Made by a program: the position numbers and the translations under genes. Of a stretch of 64,000 nt of DNA, positions 1 through 9,300 are shown piece after piece. How positions within the stretch are numbered: the stretch's first letter is position 1; each line of letters begins with the position of its first letter. Location of the stretch: positions 124,001-188,000 of the forward strand of contig CBDCBW010000015.1 in the NCBI GenBank assembly GCA_965214485.1. The letters are read 5' to 3'. The stretch comes from JANQRZ01 sp965214485 (lineage in GTDB: Bacteria; Bacteroidota; Rhodothermia; Rhodothermales; JANQRZ01). The notes beneath the pieces were generated by a model that worked only from the letters and a program-made list of their open reading frames with translations, did no database searches and was not told the DNA's origin.

Positions 1-550
1 CCCAGCCTGCCCCCCCGAGGCCGGGCGCACCCGGGCCGGCCCCGCCGAGCGGTGTCACCGCGAGGCCGCCGTACACAATCGCCAGCCCGAGCACGAGCGC
101 GATCGCCAGGTTGCCCACCAACGGCCTCCGCTTCAGCCACCGGCTGTAGCCCCAGAGCAGGAGCACCGACGCCGCCGCGATCCCCAGGTGCACCCCCGAG
201 AGCCACGCGCTCAGCCCGACCCCGAGCGCCGAGCACGCCGCCCACAGCCGCCGCGCCGCGCCGACCGACACCGCGCCCGAGGGCAGCGGACGGGCCGGCC
301 GGTTCACCCGGTCGATCTCCAGGTCGAACACGTCGTTGACTGCGTTCGCGCCGGCCCCGACGAGCGCGGCGCTCAGCATCGCCAGCCCGAGCCGCGCCGC
401 GTTCCCTTCGGCCCACGCCCCCTCCCCCGCCGCCAGCACCCCGCCGAGAGCTACGCCGGCAAAGAACATTACCGCGTTGAGCGGGCGCGTCAGCCGGACC
501 AAACCGCCGAGATGTTTCTTCAGCGGGAGGGCCGGACGCGCGGCCTTCAT
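1..550 (-). CDS. UbiA-family prenyltransferase, 5' part (runs off the left edge)
   Basis: Integral membrane enzyme that transfers a prenyl chain to an aromatic, haem or glycerol-phosphate acceptor. The product begins MKAARPALPLKKHLGG from the ATG whose first base is position 550, and 183 codons are visible before the window ends. Residues of about 70-85 carry the first Asp-rich motif, NAVNDVFDLEIDRVNRP, which matches the NDxxDxxxD diphosphate-binding signature of the family. Hydrophobic stretches on either side look like membrane helices. The second Asp motif and the C terminus lie outside the window, so the acceptor cannot be named. A chlorophyll/quinone/GGGP-synthase-like member is possible. 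Confidence 0.85.
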   Translation of the reverse strand, partial: MKAARPALPLKKHLGGLVRLTRPLNAVMFFAGVALGGVLAAGEGAWAEGNAARLGLAMLSAALVGAGANAVNDVFDLEIDRVNRPARPLPSGAVSVGAARRLWAACSALGVGLSAWLSGVHLGIAAASVLLLWGYSRWLKRRPLVGNLAIALVLGLAIVYGGLAVTPLGGAGPGAPGLGGAGW

Positions 551-572
551 GCCACCGCCCGCGGCTGCCACG

Positions 573-1088
573 CTACCGCCCGCGCCGGACGAGCACGAGC
601 GTGAGTGTCCCGCGCACCTCCGTCAGGCCAGCTCCGCCGTACTGCTCCGGGTCGAAGGCCTGGAGGTTGACCGTCTTGGTGACGCTCCGGGAAAGCACCG
701 TGTCGTTCTCGCGCACGAAGGCGATCTGCGCGTTGAGCAGCAGGCCGGAAAGCGACGGGCGGTCCTCCTCGCGGACCGTCAGGGTGACGCTCGTCTCGGT
801 CACCTCGAAGTCCCCACTGATGAGGTCCGGGAGCTCGCCGGTGAACTGGTACCGGAGCTGGAATTGGCCGCCGCGCTGGGTGTTGAGCAGGTCCAGCGTC
901 GCCCCCGGTGCGAGGCGGTCCAGCACGTTGGCGTCGGCGATGGCGGCGGCCTGCGGATTGAAGAGGAACTCGGTGAGGTCGTACGTCCCCTCTACGTCGG
1001 CGGGCGAGGCGGGCGGCTCGGGGTCCTCCGTGTCGCAGGCGGCGAAGAGGAGGCAGAAGAGCAGGGCAAGCGGGAGGCGAAGTTGCAT
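573..1088 (-). CDS. Lipoprotein of unknown function
   Basis: A 171-residue predicted outer-membrane or periplasmic lipoprotein. The chosen ATG gives a clean signal, MQLRLPLALLFCLLFAACDT, with lipobox FAAC and the modified Cys at about residue 18. A longer reading frame upstream would put the signal in the middle of the protein, so it was rejected. The acidic, Pro-rich linker after the Cys (DTEDPEPPASP) is typical of lipoproteins in this window. The rest alternates polar and hydrophobic residues and is probably beta-rich. It lies 22 bp upstream of the UbiA gene on the same strand, so the two may be co-transcribed. The family is not recognised. Confidence 0.75.
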   Translation of the reverse strand: MQLRLPLALLFCLLFAACDTEDPEPPASPADVEGTYDLTEFLFNPQAAAIADANVLDRLAPGATLDLLNTQRGGQFQLRYQFTGELPDLISGDFEVTETSVTLTVREEDRPSLSGLLLNAQIAFVRENDTVLSRSVTKTVNLQAFDPEQYGGAGLTEVRGTLTLVLVRRGR

Positions 1089-1214
1089 CGTGAAGCACGA
1101 GGTGGTGGGCGAAAGGGCGGGAGTATACGGCAGGACCGCACCGGCGCGGCGAGCGAAACCGTACCGGCGCGGCACGCGAAGACGCGCCTTCCCGGAAGGC
1201 AGGCCGCGAGCCGG

Positions 1215-1622
1215 TTAAGCTTCTTCGCCGTCGCTCTCCAGCCCCATCAGGTAGTCCTCGACGCTGCCGATCACGACGCGCGTCTCGTCGTCCACCTTCT
1301 TCGACTGGAGATCGCCCTGGCGGAGGAGCTTCTGGACCTGCCCGCGGTCGATCATCTTGAGGATGCGCCGGGCCTCGGTCCGGCTGACGGTGTCCTCACG
1401 GTACTCCTCGGCGAAACCCCGGAGGAACTCGAGCGAGCGCGGCGAGATGCGGATGAGGCGCGTCTCCTCGTTGGCGTCCGAAATCCCCCACGCGAGCTCG
1501 GCGTCGATCAGGCCCCGGTCCGCCCAGCGCACGAGGGTTTGCTTCGAGATGCGGGTGTCTTCGGAGAGCTTGTCGAGGTCAAGTTCCTGGGCGTCGGTGT
1601 CCAGCGTGGAGGGGCCTGTCAT
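1215..1622 (-). CDS. Small MerR-like HTH DNA-binding protein
   Basis: 135 residues starting MTGPSTLDTD. Residues of about 18-45 (KLSEDTRISKQTLVRWADRG) resemble a helix-turn-helix of the MerR/excisionase type, in which a helix is followed by a 'TLVRWADRGLI' turn. A wing containing RLIRISPRSLEFLRG follows, then a charged helical tail that may dimerise. There is no effector or metal-binding domain. It is probably a transcriptional regulator, but no target can be read from the sequence. It is a single gene between two secreted or lipoprotein genes. Confidence 0.65.
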   Translation of the reverse strand: MTGPSTLDTDAQELDLDKLSEDTRISKQTLVRWADRGLIDAELAWGISDANEETRLIRISPRSLEFLRGFAEEYREDTVSRTEARRILKMIDRGQVQKLLRQGDLQSKKVDDETRVVIGSVEDYLMGLESDGEEA

Positions 1623-1696
1623 GCGTGGTCCTCGGGGGTTCTGTGTCCGTATTTGTCGAATGATCGTTACACGGAGTACCCGCTGACAAGATCCAC

Positions 1697-2140
1697 TCAG
1701 TAGAGCGCCCGGTCCGTCAGCGCGGCGAGTTCGTCCCGCGTGAGGACCCGCCACGAGGGCGAGCCTATGGTGCTCGATTTGGTGCGGTTGAAGGTGGCGC
1801 GCAGCAAGAGCGTCTTGCCCGCGCCGGCCCCCTCGGAGAAGCTCTGCCCGCTGAACCGGAACACGAACGTCGCCTCGGTCGGGTCGAGGCCGAGCGACCG
1901 CCCGAGCGTGTCGACGAAGTAGCGCACGTCGTCGGTCACGAGGGCGTCGTTCGAGGCGAGCTCGTCGACGACGATCGTGTGCGGACGCTTGTCGTCGTCC
2001 GAGGCGAAGGTCTGGACGCGGACGCGGGCGTCCCGCCCGTAGGTCTGCCACGCGAAGAGCGTGTCGGCAGGCTGCGCGGCGAGAGGCGCAGCGGCCACCA
2101 TGAGCAGCAGGGCGAAGAGGGGCGCGTATCGTCGAAGCAT
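1697..2140 (-). CDS. Secreted protein of unknown function
   Basis: 147 residues. The ATG at 2140 gives a classical Sec signal, MLRRYAPLFALLLMVAAAPL, ending near AAQ. This is why it is preferred to the 50-residue-longer frame, which would add a non-hydrophobic N terminus. The mature part has no Cys and ends RDELAALTDRALY. The stretch TFVFRFSGQSFSEGAGAGKT looks beta-rich. No family is recognised. Secretion is inferred from the signal only. Confidence 0.6.
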   Translation of the reverse strand: MLRRYAPLFALLLMVAAAPLAAQPADTLFAWQTYGRDARVRVQTFASDDDKRPHTIVVDELASNDALVTDDVRYFVDTLGRSLGLDPTEATFVFRFSGQSFSEGAGAGKTLLLRATFNRTKSSTIGSPSWRVLTRDELAALTDRALY

Positions 2141-2569
2141 GGGGTCCGCTGTCGGGTCCTGAGGTCGGTGGGATAGACACGCAGCGGGCGCTGCCGCAAC
2201 CTCGGACGGGAATTTTTTTGGCTCCCCCGCGCCGTCCCCTTCGCAGACGAAGCGAGCCTCCGGCAGTGTGACGCACACAGCATGGCGCACCCCGGGTGCA
2301 CTTTTGGCGCAGGCATCGGAGGGCCGAACCTCCCGTCACGAAACGCCAACGTTCCTCTTTTTCCCCTTGCATCCCACTTGTCGCGTTTTGTACGTTTGTT
2401 CTATTCCTTGCGCTTTTGGCGTTCTTAACGAAGTCTGCGTAACGCACTGGCCCCATGCGCGTATCGCAACGCGTTTCTCTGACAGCCAAACACGACAGAC
2501 GAGTACGGCAGGGCGCGAAGCTTGCAGGCTACCTCACTTCTCCGTACCACCTTAGCCACGAGGTTCATC
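2141..2569. other. Intergenic region between divergent genes
   Basis: About 430 bp separate the start of the secreted protein on the minus strand from the antitoxin on the plus strand. No convincing gene is seen. The stretch 2340-2440 is clearly lower in GC than the surroundings and rich in T tracts, as expected for a promoter region or a recently acquired segment. No tRNA or repeat was found. Confidence 0.4.
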
Positions 2570-2872
2570 GTGCAGCACTCTATCACGTTCGAGACCATCT
2601 CTGCTTCCGAGCTCCGCACCACGATCTCCGACCGCCTGAGCGAAATCGGGTTTGGGAAGCAGCGCTTCATCGTAGAGCGGCATAACAAACCGATCGCAGC
2701 CATCGTCACCGTCGCCGACGCTCAGCTTCTCGAGGCGCTCTTCAAAAAGGCGTACGCTCGCGTCGCTGAAGAGGCCGTCCTTGAGTCGGAAACGCTCGTC
2801 TCTCTCGTCGAGTCCGGTCTGTTGGAGACGAAAGACGCGGAGAAGACCCTGCAGCCCGCCGAGATCGACTAG
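2570..2872 (+). CDS. Phd/YefM-type antitoxin (orphan)
   Basis: A DNA-binding antitoxin of a type II toxin-antitoxin system, 100 residues from a GTG start preceded by a GAGG about 5 bases upstream. A TTG 48 bp further upstream is the alternative. The N-terminal half has the Phd/YefM pattern: an initial beta strand, then ISASELRTTISDRLSEIG and FIVERHNKPIAAIVTVADAQLLE, which matches the 'R.G.PvAvlvs..dye.L' core. The C-terminal part is long and acidic. No RelE, Doc, PIN or ParE partner follows within 200 bp, so it is either an orphan or the toxin has been lost. Confidence 0.6.
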   Translation: MQHSITFETISASELRTTISDRLSEIGFGKQRFIVERHNKPIAAIVTVADAQLLEALFKKAYARVAEEAVLESETLVSLVESGLLETKDAEKTLQPAEID

Positions 2873-2905
2873 CGCCGGCGCATCGGGCATAAGGCTAGTC
2901 GCAGA

Positions 2906-2997
2906 GATTCCCCGCGCTTCAAGCGGGGGTCGTACCCTGGCTTCTTTGCGGCTAGTCTTTTATCTTTTACCCTTTGCCCTGATTCCCCGCGCTTCAA
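2906..2997. repeat. 17-bp direct repeat pair, one copy forming a GC hairpin
   Basis: The sequence gattccccgcgcttcaa occurs at 2906-2922 and again at 2981-2997. The first copy continues into gcggggg, so ccccgc-gcttcaa-gcgggg can fold into a tight stem-loop. A shorter repeat, ggctagtc, sits next to each half (2893-2900 and 2950-2957). Such hairpins resemble the ends of IS200/IS605-type elements, but no transposase or TnpB is present. The hairpin may also end transcription of the antitoxin gene. Confidence 0.55.
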
Positions 2998-3097
2998 TGC
3001 ATGCCGTTTTTGCCTCGAGCGCTCTTCGCTACCTGCGCCAGCTTCCCCCCCCCAACGGCGTCGAGGTGCGCCTCCGCGTCCGTACGGCAGCGGGTGG

Positions 3098-3814
3098 TCA
3101 GTTCGAGAGCCGCCCGTTCGAGCTGGTGCTCTGAGGCTGAGCGGCGAGGCGTAGCCTCGGGTGGGGGATTTTCTTGCGCGGGGCCGGGGTGAACCACTCG
3201 TCGGCGTCGGCGGCGCGCCAGAGGTACCAGCTCGCTACGCTCCGGTAGGGCCGCCACGTCTCGCCCGCGGCTGCCAGCTCTTTGGGCGTCGGCAGATCGC
3301 TCAGCCCGTAGAGCCGCGCCGCGCCTTTGCGCACGCCGAGGTCCGCGAGCGGCAGCACGTCCGGCCGGCCAAGCTGGAAGATCAGCAGCATCTCCGCCGT
3401 CCACGGCCCGACCCCGCGCACCGCCGTCAGGCGCTGGACGATCTCGGCGTCGGCCATCGCCTCGAGCGTGCCGAAGTCGGGCACGGTGCCGTCGAGCGTG
3501 CGCGCGGCGAGGTCGTGCGCGGCGGCGGCTTTGGCGCGCGACAGTCCGGCGGCCCGCAGCTCCTCCGGCGGCGTGGCGAGGAGCTCCTCCGGATCGGGGT
3601 GCTCGCCGGGAAAGCGGTCGAGCAGGCGGCGGTGGATGGTCCCGGCGGCCTTGCCGGAGAGCTGCTGGTAGACGATCGCTCGGAGCAGCGCCTGGAACGG
3701 GCTGTCCATGTGCCCGATCACCAGGCGGCACGGCCCGACGAACTCGATCAGGCTCGCCATCGCCGGGTCAGACGCGGCGAGGTGGTCGGTGGCATCGTCG
3801 AGGTCGTAAGGCAC
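3098..3814 (-). CDS. alkA: DNA-3-methyladenine glycosylase II
   Basis: Excises alkylated purines from DNA in base excision repair. The 238-residue product has the HhH-GPD fold. The helix-hairpin-helix lies at about residues 131-140 (AVRGVGPWTA) and the catalytic Asp is most likely Asp158 in LPLADLGVRKG, the usual spacing. The front region YQQLSGKAAGTIHRRL is typical of the AlkA/Mag family. There is no N-terminal Ada domain. The last 25 residues are poorly conserved and basic. The gene stands alone between an orphan antitoxin and a secreted peptidase. Confidence 0.9.
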   Translation of the reverse strand: MPYDLDDATDHLAASDPAMASLIEFVGPCRLVIGHMDSPFQALLRAIVYQQLSGKAAGTIHRRLLDRFPGEHPDPEELLATPPEELRAAGLSRAKAAAAHDLAARTLDGTVPDFGTLEAMADAEIVQRLTAVRGVGPWTAEMLLIFQLGRPDVLPLADLGVRKGAARLYGLSDLPTPKELAAAGETWRPYRSVASWYLWRAADADEWFTPAPRKKIPHPRLRLAAQPQSTSSNGRLSN

Positions 3815-3941
3815 AACAAGGAGGGTTGTTCTGGGTGTGGAGGGAACGGGGGAGACAGGGACGGGGGAGGCAGAGAATGAGCGTCGGCGCGGAGCACCCC
3901 GCCTCGGTGCCTTTCCCAGCTTCCCCCGCTCTTTTGCTCTT

Positions 3942-4958
3942 CTACTCGCGGTAGATATCGACGGTCACGGTACCCTCGGCGTCGATCGTCCCGCGGAACA
4001 TCCCCGGCGTGTTGAACGGCATCGCCACGGTGCCGTCCGCGTCGAGGGCGATCACGCCGCCGGTGCCGCCGAGGCCGGTGAGGCGCGCGTGGATTACGGC
4101 GTGCGCGGCCTCCCCGACGGTCTCGCCGAGGTACATCATCCGGGCCGAGAGGTCGTGCGCGACGGCGAGGCGGATGAAGTACTCGCCGTGGCCGGTGGCC
4201 GAGACGGCGCACGTCCGGTCGTCGGCGTAGGTGCCCGCCCCGATGATCGGCGAGTCGCCGACGCGCCCGAAGCGCTTGTTGGTCATCCCGCCGGTCGAGG
4301 TGGCGGCGGCGAGGTGGCCCGCCCGGTCGAGGGCGACGGCCCCGACGGTGCCGGTCATCTGCCACGCCTCGGGGTCGCTCGAGCCGCTCTCGGAGCGCTC
4401 GCGCTCCTGCACCCGGCGCAGCGCCTCGCGGCGGCCCTCGGTGTGAAAGTAGCCGTTCTCGACTTCCTCCAGGCCGTGCTGCCGAGCGAACGCCTCGGCC
4501 CCGCTCCCGGCGAGCAGGACGTGCGGCGACTGCTCCAGCACGAGGCGGGCGGCGCGGACCGGGTTCTTGATCGTCGTGACCCCGGCCACGGCTCCGGCAC
4601 CCAGCGTCGCGCCGTCCATGACCGAGGCGTCGAGCTCGACGGTCCCGTCGCTCGTGAAGACGGCTCCCTTGCCGGCGTTGAAGAGCGGCGCGTCTTCCAT
4701 CGGCGCGAGCGCGGCGGTGACGGCGTCGAGGGCGGAGCCGCCGCGCGCGATCACGTCGAACCCCGCGCGGAGGGCGGCTTCGAGGGCGGCGCGGTACGCA
4801 GCCTCGCGCTCGGGCGTCAGGCTGCCGCGCTCGATCACGCCCGCCCCGCCGTGGACGGCGAGGACGACGGGCGGCGCGTCGGCGGGCTGTCCCACGGCAG
4901 GCTGTCCCACGGCAGGCAGAGCGAGGAAGAAGACGAGAGCGAAGGAGAGACGGAGCAT
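3942..4958 (-). CDS. Secreted isoaspartyl peptidase / L-asparaginase (Ntn hydrolase)
   Basis: A plant-type asparaginase that cleaves itself and then hydrolyses isoaspartyl dipeptides or asparagine. The 338-residue product starts with a signal peptide (MLRLSFALVFFLALPAVGQ), so it acts in the periplasm or outside the cell. Family landmarks are VLAVHGGAGVIERG, FNAGKGAVFTSDGTVELDASVMDG and the autoproteolysis site TGTVGAVALD, with the predicted nucleophile Thr204. The substrate loop TSTGGMTNKRFGRVGDSPIIGAGTY is intact. A perfect short duplication (AVGQPAVGQP) sits at the signal-cleavage region. Confidence 0.93.
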   Translation of the reverse strand: MLRLSFALVFFLALPAVGQPAVGQPADAPPVVLAVHGGAGVIERGSLTPEREAAYRAALEAALRAGFDVIARGGSALDAVTAALAPMEDAPLFNAGKGAVFTSDGTVELDASVMDGATLGAGAVAGVTTIKNPVRAARLVLEQSPHVLLAGSGAEAFARQHGLEEVENGYFHTEGRREALRRVQERERSESGSSDPEAWQMTGTVGAVALDRAGHLAAATSTGGMTNKRFGRVGDSPIIGAGTYADDRTCAVSATGHGEYFIRLAVAHDLSARMMYLGETVGEAAHAVIHARLTGLGGTGGVIALDADGTVAMPFNTPGMFRGTIDAEGTVTVDIYRE

Positions 4959-5038
4959 GACGGCGGCGGGCTGATGGAGCCGAAGTATACGGCGTCGCCC
5001 CAGGCTGCCGCCTCACGCTGCCGCGTCGAGCAGCCGCC

Positions 5039-6040
5039 TCACGCTGCCGCATCCTGTAACACGCTCCGCAGGTGCTGAATGTGCTCGCGCGACTCGGCGG
5101 CCCGCTCCTCGAACCCCTTGGCCGACGAGGTGCGCCCGGCCTCGGTCTCGCGGCGGGCCATCGTCTCGAGCATATTGACGCGCTCCTTCAGCGTCCGCAG
5201 TGCCGTCCAGAGCGCCCGCTCGACGGCAGCATCCTGGTCCACGATGAGGGCACGCTCGGTATAGCTGTGCCCGACGTGGCACCGGTAGCGCTTGACGGCG
5301 GTATCGTCTTGCTCCCGCAGCGGGCCGCCGCACTCGGGGCATCCGAGTGGAACCGGCTCACCCGGAAACGCTTCGGAAGGGATATCACTCATGGCACGTT
5401 CGGCGATCTGAGCTTCCACCGCGATGTCGCGCGGGATCGGCATGGCTTGCCCGGCAGGGGTGCGGGCGAGATGAGACAGAAGCGCCCCGAGCTCGCCGAG
5501 CGGGACGATGTGGTCCGGCTCGACGGCGCGGAGCGCGCTCTGCGGCATCTCGGGGAACGCCGCGTCCTTCGGGTCCTGCACCACGGCGACGCCGCCGCAC
5601 CGCTGCACCGCCGACAGCCCCGACGCCCCGTCGTCGAGGTAGCCCGTCAGCACGACGCCGACGACGCGCGGGCCGTAGGCGACGGCCGCCGACCGGAAGA
5701 GCGGGTCTACGGCCGGGCGTGCGCGGTTCTCGCGCGGCCCCCGCGCCAGCCGCACCCGGCCCTCCTTCACGAGGAGGTGCTCGTCCGGCGGCGCGACGTA
5801 GATCCGCCCGCGCTCGACCGGCTCGCCGCTGACGGCGAGGGCCGCGCCGAGAGGGCCGGCTTTGTCGAGAATCTGCCCGAGCAGCCGCGGCCCCTCCGAG
5901 GCCACGTGGAGCACCACGAAGACGGCGGCGGGGAGGTCTGCCGGCAGGCTCGCCGCCAGGTCGCGCAGCGCCTCGACCCCGCCCGCCGACGCGCCGACTG
6001 CGACGATCTCGTGTCCATGGGACTGATGCGTGACTTGCAT
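5039..6040 (-). CDS. CheB-type protein-glutamate methylesterase without receiver domain
   Basis: Removes methyl groups (or deamidates) on chemoreceptor-like proteins. It is a 333-residue cytoplasmic protein. The catalytic triad is visible: Ser18 in GASAGG, His45 in VVLHVASEG and Asp137 in LTGYLDDGASG. No response-regulator receiver domain precedes it. The C-terminal part carries two Cys/His knuckles (GCPECGG and RCHVGHS), likely to bind zinc, then a charged helix ending in LQDAAA. The gene is divergent from the giant CheB-CheR-kinase gene. Its start codon directly abuts the last of eight 19-bp repeats, whose minus-strand sequence contains GTGAGG, a plausible ribosome-binding site 7 bases upstream of the ATG. 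Confidence 0.88.
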   Translation of the reverse strand: MQVTHQSHGHEIVAVGASAGGVEALRDLAASLPADLPAAVFVVLHVASEGPRLLGQILDKAGPLGAALAVSGEPVERGRIYVAPPDEHLLVKEGRVRLARGPRENRARPAVDPLFRSAAVAYGPRVVGVVLTGYLDDGASGLSAVQRCGGVAVVQDPKDAAFPEMPQSALRAVEPDHIVPLGELGALLSHLARTPAGQAMPIPRDIAVEAQIAERAMSDIPSEAFPGEPVPLGCPECGGPLREQDDTAVKRYRCHVGHSYTERALIVDQDAAVERALWTALRTLKERVNMLETMARRETEAGRTSSAKGFEERAAESREHIQHLRSVLQDAAA

Positions 6041-6192
6041 GGTGGGGCCTCACGGGAATGGTGGGGCCTCACGGGAATGGTGGGGCCTCACGGGAATGGT
6101 GGGGCCTCACGGGAATGGTGGGGCCTCACGGGAATGGTGGGGCCTCACGGGAATGGTGGGGCCTCACGGGAATGGTGGGGCCTCACGGGAGT
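6041..6192. repeat. Eight tandem copies of a 19-bp unit in the CheB leader
   Basis: The unit ggtggggcctcacgggaat repeats eight times without spacers. The first seven are identical and the eighth differs at one base (gagt for gaat). The array directly abuts the start codon of the minus-strand CheB gene, so on that strand every copy presents a GTGAGG box. The copy next to the ATG would serve as the ribosome-binding site. Arrays this uniform usually change copy number by slippage. Confidence 0.95.
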
Positions 6193-6299
6193 AGTACCTG
6201 GAGCATAAGACGGGGTTATGATACGGACCGTGCCCCTACCTGCCAACGCTCATTACTCACCCTATTCACACACCTCTTTTCCTGCGCCACGCGCCGCGT

Positions 6300-6308
6300 T
6301 ACCTTTTC
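6300..6308 (+). promoter_or_regulatory. Possible -7 box of the Bacteroidota type
   Basis: TACCTTTTC matches the TAnnTTTG consensus of Bacteroidota promoters and lies 16-24 bases upstream of the ATG at 6324. It would give a short leader. No convincing TTTG box was found about 20 bases further upstream. Confidence 0.3.
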
Positions 6309-6323
6309 CTTCGCCCTCTTAGC

Positions 6324-9300
6324 ATGTCTGCAGGCCTTATGCCATCCAATACTGAAGACTTGGGTGTAGACGGCGAGTCTCTCACTCCCTCTGAGGAGAG
6401 CCCAGGCAACGCTGCCCGAGCGCCGACTAGAGGCGAAAGGCTGTCAACCCCTGAGACTTTCTCCGTCGTCGGCATCGGGGCGTCGGCGGGTGGGTTGAAG
6501 GCGTTCTCGCAGTTCTTCGACGCGCTCCCGGAGGACCCGGGGATGGCCTTCGTGCTCGTCCAGCACCTCGCCCCGAACCACGACAGCGAGCTAGCCTCTC
6601 TGCTCCAGACCCACACGGCGCTGCCGGTCGCCCAAGTCACGGCCCGGATACGCGCCGAGCCGGGGAGGGTCTACGTCATCCCGCCCGGCAAGGCGCTCCG
6701 CATCGAGCGCGGCTGCCTCCTCCTGAGCGAGCCGGCGCACCCGCACGGCCACCGCGCCCCGATCGACGACTTCTTCCGCTCGCTCGCCTCGGACCAGGGT
6801 GAGCAGGCCGTCTGCATCGTCCTCTCGGGCACCGGCAGCGACGGTTCAGCCGGGCTCAGGGCGGTCAAAGAGGCGGGCGGCCTCACGCTCGTCCAGGACC
6901 CCGGCGAGGCCCAGTACGACGGGATGCCGCGCAGTGCCGTCGGCACGGGGCTCGTCGACGTCGTCCTCCCGGTGGCCGGTTTGGCGGCGCGGCTCGTCGA
7001 GCTGCGCCGGAGCGGACGCCCGATCCCCGGCGACGCGGAGGCCCTCCCCGAGGGCGACAGCGCCGCGCTCGACGCCGTCTTCGCGGCGCTCCGCGCCGAG
7101 GCCGGGCACGACTTCTCGCGCTACAAGGAGAGCACCGTCCTCCGCCGCATCGGCCGCCGGATGCAGGTCCTCGGCGTGGACAGCCTCGCCGACTATGCCG
7201 GCGCGCTGCGGGCGCGCCCCGACGAAGCCCCAGCGCTGCTGCGCGACCTCCTGATTTCGGTCACCTGCTTCTTCCGCGACCCGAAGGCGTTCGAGGCCCT
7301 CGAGAAGACCATCCCGAAGCTCTTCGAGGGCAAAGGGCCGGGGGACTCCGTGCGGGTGTGGGTCCCGGGCTGCGCCACCGGCGAGGAGGCGTACTCGCTC
7401 GCCATGCTCTTGTGCGAGCACGCGAGCCGGCTCGGCACCCCGCCGGCCCTCCACATTTTCGCCTCCGACATCGACGAGGACGCCCTGGCCTTCGCCCGCG
7501 AGGGCGTCTACCCCGAGACCATCGCCGCCGACGTGACGCCGGAGCGGCTCGACCGCTTCTTCGAGCCGGAGGGGGACGGGTACCGCGTCAAAGAATCCCT
7601 CCGGGAGCCCGTCCTCTTCGCGGTGCACAACCTGCTCAAGGACCCGCCTTTCTCCCGGCTCGACCTGGTCTCGTGCCGCAACCTGCTGATCTACCTCCAG
7701 CGCGAGACGCAGCAGCGCCTCTTCGAGCTCTTCGCCTACGCCCTGCGCGAGCCGGGCTTCCTCTTCCTCGGCACCTCCGAGTCGGTCGAGGGCACGCGCG
7801 GCCTGTTCGCCGCGATCAGCAAAAAGCACCGGGTCTTCCGAGGGCGCAACGTCACGCGCCCAGGACCCCCGTTCCCCATCCTCCGCCCGCTCCGGCGAGA
7901 CGCTCCGGCCACCCCGAAGGGCCCGGTGGAGCGCCCGCCCTCGCTCGGCGACCTCCACACGCGCCTGCTCCTCGCGCACCACGCTCCTCCGAGTGTGATC
8001 GTCGGCGAGGGCAACCAGATTCTGCACCTCGCCGGCGGCGTCGGCCGCTACCTCACGATCCCGCCCGGCGAGCCGACCCACGACCTGCTGCGCGTCGCCC
8101 ACCCGTCGCTCCGGCCCGAGCTCCGGACGGCGCTCTTCTACGCCCGCGACCGCGGCCGCACGACCGACGGCCAGCGCGTCCGCGCCACGCTCGGCGGCGA
8201 CCCGGTGGGGGTCCTGCTGACGGTCCGTCCGCTGGCCGACTCCGAGCGCACGGAGGGCCTGCTCCAGGTCGTCTTCGAGGAGGCTCCGGCGGAGCCGGTC
8301 CCGCCCCTAGAGGACGGCGCGGCCCAGCCCGCGCTGGACTACGTGGAGGACGAGCTTCGGCGGACAAGGGAGCGCCTCCAGAGCACGATCGAGGAGTACG
8401 AAACGTCGAACGAGGAGCTCAAGGCCTCGAACGAAGAGCTCCTCTCGATGAACGAAGAGCTCCAGAGCACGACCGAGGAGCTCGAGACGGGGCGCGAGGA
8501 GCTCCAGAGCATCAACGAGGAGCTGTCCACCGTCAACCAGGAGCTCAAGACGAAGATCGAGGAGCTCAACCGCGCCAACGCCGACCTCCAGAACCTCATC
8601 GACTCGACCGACGTCGCGACGCTCTTCCTCGACCGCGACCTGCGGATCACCCGCTACACCCCGCGCCTGGCCGACCTGTTCAACATCATCGCGTCGGACC
8701 GGGGGCGGCCCGTGGGGCACCTCACGCAGAAGATCGCCTACCCGCTGTTCGTCGAGGACGCGCGCCAGGTCCTCGAGACGCTCCTCCCGGTCGAGCGCGA
8801 GGTGGCCTCCGACGACGACCGCCACTTCCTCACCCGCCTCATCCCCTACCGCACGACCGACGACCGCATCGACGGCGTGGTGGCGACGTTCGTGGACATC
8901 ACGCGCCGCCGCCGGGCCGAGGACGAGGTGCACCGCCGCGCCGAGCGCTTCCGCCGCGTGGTTGCCGAGGCTCCGCTTCCCGTCCTCCTCCACGCCGAGG
9001 GCGGCGAGGTGCTCCAGCTCAGCGACGCCTTCACCGAGATCACCGGCTACACGGCCGCCGAGGTCCCCACCGTCGCGGCCTGGACCCGGCTCGCCTACGG
9101 CGAGGGCTCCGCCCTCGTCGAGGCCGACATCGAGCGGCTCTACGCCCTCGACCGCCGCCTCGACGAGGGGACGTACAGCGTCCGCACGAAGGACGGCGCG
9201 CAGCGCGTGTGGCAGTTCTCGTCCTCGCCCGTCGGCACGGGCCCGGAGGGGCGGCGGCTCGTCGTCTCGATGGCCGCCGACGTCACCGAGCGCAAGCAGG

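Noticed and set aside
2998..3134. 45-codon plus-strand gene starting at an ATG after the direct repeat
   Set aside because: No ribosome-binding site, and its 3' part overlaps the coding end of alkA on the other strand. No family similarity was recognised.
6041..6192. CRISPR array
   Set aside because: The units are contiguous with no spacers and no cas genes are nearby.
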